A model generated the notes under the pieces. That model ran no database searches. It was not told where the DNA came from and saw only the letters and a program-made list of their open reading frames with translations. This document shows, one piece after another, positions 34,958 through 35,485 of a stretch of 35,485 nucleotides of DNA. The DNA is from Sorangium cellulosum (lineage in GTDB: Bacteria > Myxococcota_A > Polyangia > Polyangiales > Polyangiaceae): NCBI RefSeq assembly GCF_001589285.1, contig NZ_JEMA01000197.1, forward strand, positions 1 to 35,485, given 5' to 3'. The stretch's first letter is position 1. Every line of letters begins with the position of its first letter. A program made the position numbers and the translations under genes.

Positions 34958-35485
34958 ATGAGCACCGCGACCGTCGAGTTTGCCGGCATCGAGCTCCTCA
35001 GCCCGTGCCCCCACTGCAGCGCGCCGATGGCGATCAACACGCTGACCGACAGGTGCCGCTGCTCGAGCTGCCTCATGGAGTCGGCGCTGCCGCCGTCGGC
35101 CTGGGACGAGGCGCTGCGCGGCGTCGAGAAGGACGTTGTGCAGTTCGCGCCCGGGTACCTGCGGCACGGCCCGGAGTGGGGGGAGGGCGGGCCGCCGCCG
35201 GGGCCGCACGTCGAGTGGCACCGCGGGCACGACGCGCCGCCGTGCCCGCGCTGCCAGCGGCCGATGCGCCTCGCGCCGCAGGGGGGCTGCGTCTGCGCCG
35301 CGTGCGGGGCGGGGCGCGCGATCCTGCCGAAGCCGGCGTGGCTGCCGGTGGACAGCCCGGTGCTCGGGTTCGTGAGCGACGAGCCGGCGATGGCCGAGGA
35401 GCGCCCGCGCCAGCCCGTGCACGTCGCCTGCACCCAGTGCGGCGGGCCGCTCGTGGCGGACGGGTCGAGCCGGATCGTGCCGTGC
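34958..35485 (+). CDS. Multi-zinc-ribbon protein (3' end outside window)
   Basis: 176 codons are open from an ATG preceded by GAGGACAGG and run off the right edge. The protein carries repeated zinc-ribbon modules: CPHCSAPM...CRCSSC (about residues 16-38), CPRCQRPM...CVCAAC (about 92-112) and CTQCGGPL (about 155-162). The CxxC pairs are about 15-20 residues apart, as in structural zinc ribbons. Between them are Gly/Pro-rich stretches. No catalytic domain is seen in the visible part. Such proteins in myxobacteria are mostly uncharacterised; the style echoes the zinc-ribbon end of the FHA protein at the other end of the window, without evident homology beyond it. Confidence 0.8.
   Translation, partial: MSTATVEFAGIELLSPCPHCSAPMAINTLTDRCRCSSCLMESALPPSAWDEALRGVEKDVVQFAPGYLRHGPEWGEGGPPPGPHVEWHRGHDAPPCPRCQRPMRLAPQGGCVCAACGAGRAILPKPAWLPVDSPVLGFVSDEPAMAEERPRQPVHVACTQCGGPLVADGSSRIVPC

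Overview
The window is very GC-rich chromosomal DNA with strong third-position G/C bias, long antisense shadow frames, long intergenic leaders, proline- and glycine-rich FHA/zinc-ribbon proteins, SBBP-type lipoproteins and a plant/mycobacterial-like lipid operon. Together these suggest a large-genome myxobacterium, most likely Sorangium or a relative (Polyangiales). This assignment is an inference from gene style; no taxonomic marker is complete here.

Layout. 1-3132 (minus): a secreted VWA protein, cut by the window edge, behind a zinc-ribbon/FHA protein. 3400-7706 (minus): a conserved housekeeping block in the order rpmH, rnpA, yidD, yidC, khpB (jag), rplS. 7924-10018 (plus): an OmpA-family outer-membrane protein with calcium-binding thrombospondin-3 repeats, and a small Cys-rich lipoprotein overlapping its end. 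9999-12158 (minus): a YyaL-type thioredoxin-fold protein. 12221-17403 (minus): a tightly packed five-gene lipid operon (fatty acyl-AMP ligase, CFA-like methyltransferase, acyl carrier protein, soluble acyl-ACP desaturase, ketosynthase). 17869-22747 (minus): a four-gene Gld-like ABC export operon ending at a good terminator. 23102-24364 (plus): aspartate kinase. 24510-27354: two convergent lipoprotein genes with visibly lower GC. 27432-32253 (minus): a type VI secretion accessory module (DUF2169-pentapeptide, pentapeptide, DUF3540, PAAR-like DUF4150). 32436-34301 (minus): a Ro60/Rsr gene preceded by two structured RNAs. 34302-34957: a mostly non-coding stretch with 42-bp tandem repeats and a 12-bp inverted repeat. 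34958-end (plus): a zinc-ribbon protein cut by the window edge.

The most interesting locus is 34034-34335. Directly upstream of the Ro60 (TROVE) gene, on its strand, is a tRNA-like RNA (7-bp acceptor stem, D arm, T arm with UUCGAGU loop). Where the anticodon arm should be it carries a long two-helix arm. One nucleotide after its discriminator base begins a second RNA with a 15-bp perfect closing stem. Both RNAs contain the same internal-loop strand, GGCAGUGAGC, between two helices of unrelated sequence. I read these as a bacterial Y RNA pair (one YrlA-like, with a tRNA mimic whose ends lie at the acceptor stem, and one simple Y RNA) co-encoded with their Rsr protein. A sigma-54-like -24/-12 element lies just upstream.

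The second notable system is the five-gene lipid operon. It encodes a coherent pathway: activate a fatty acid, load it on a dedicated ACP, desaturate it, modify the double bond with a CFA-family enzyme whose bicarbonate-site residues are changed, and condense it.
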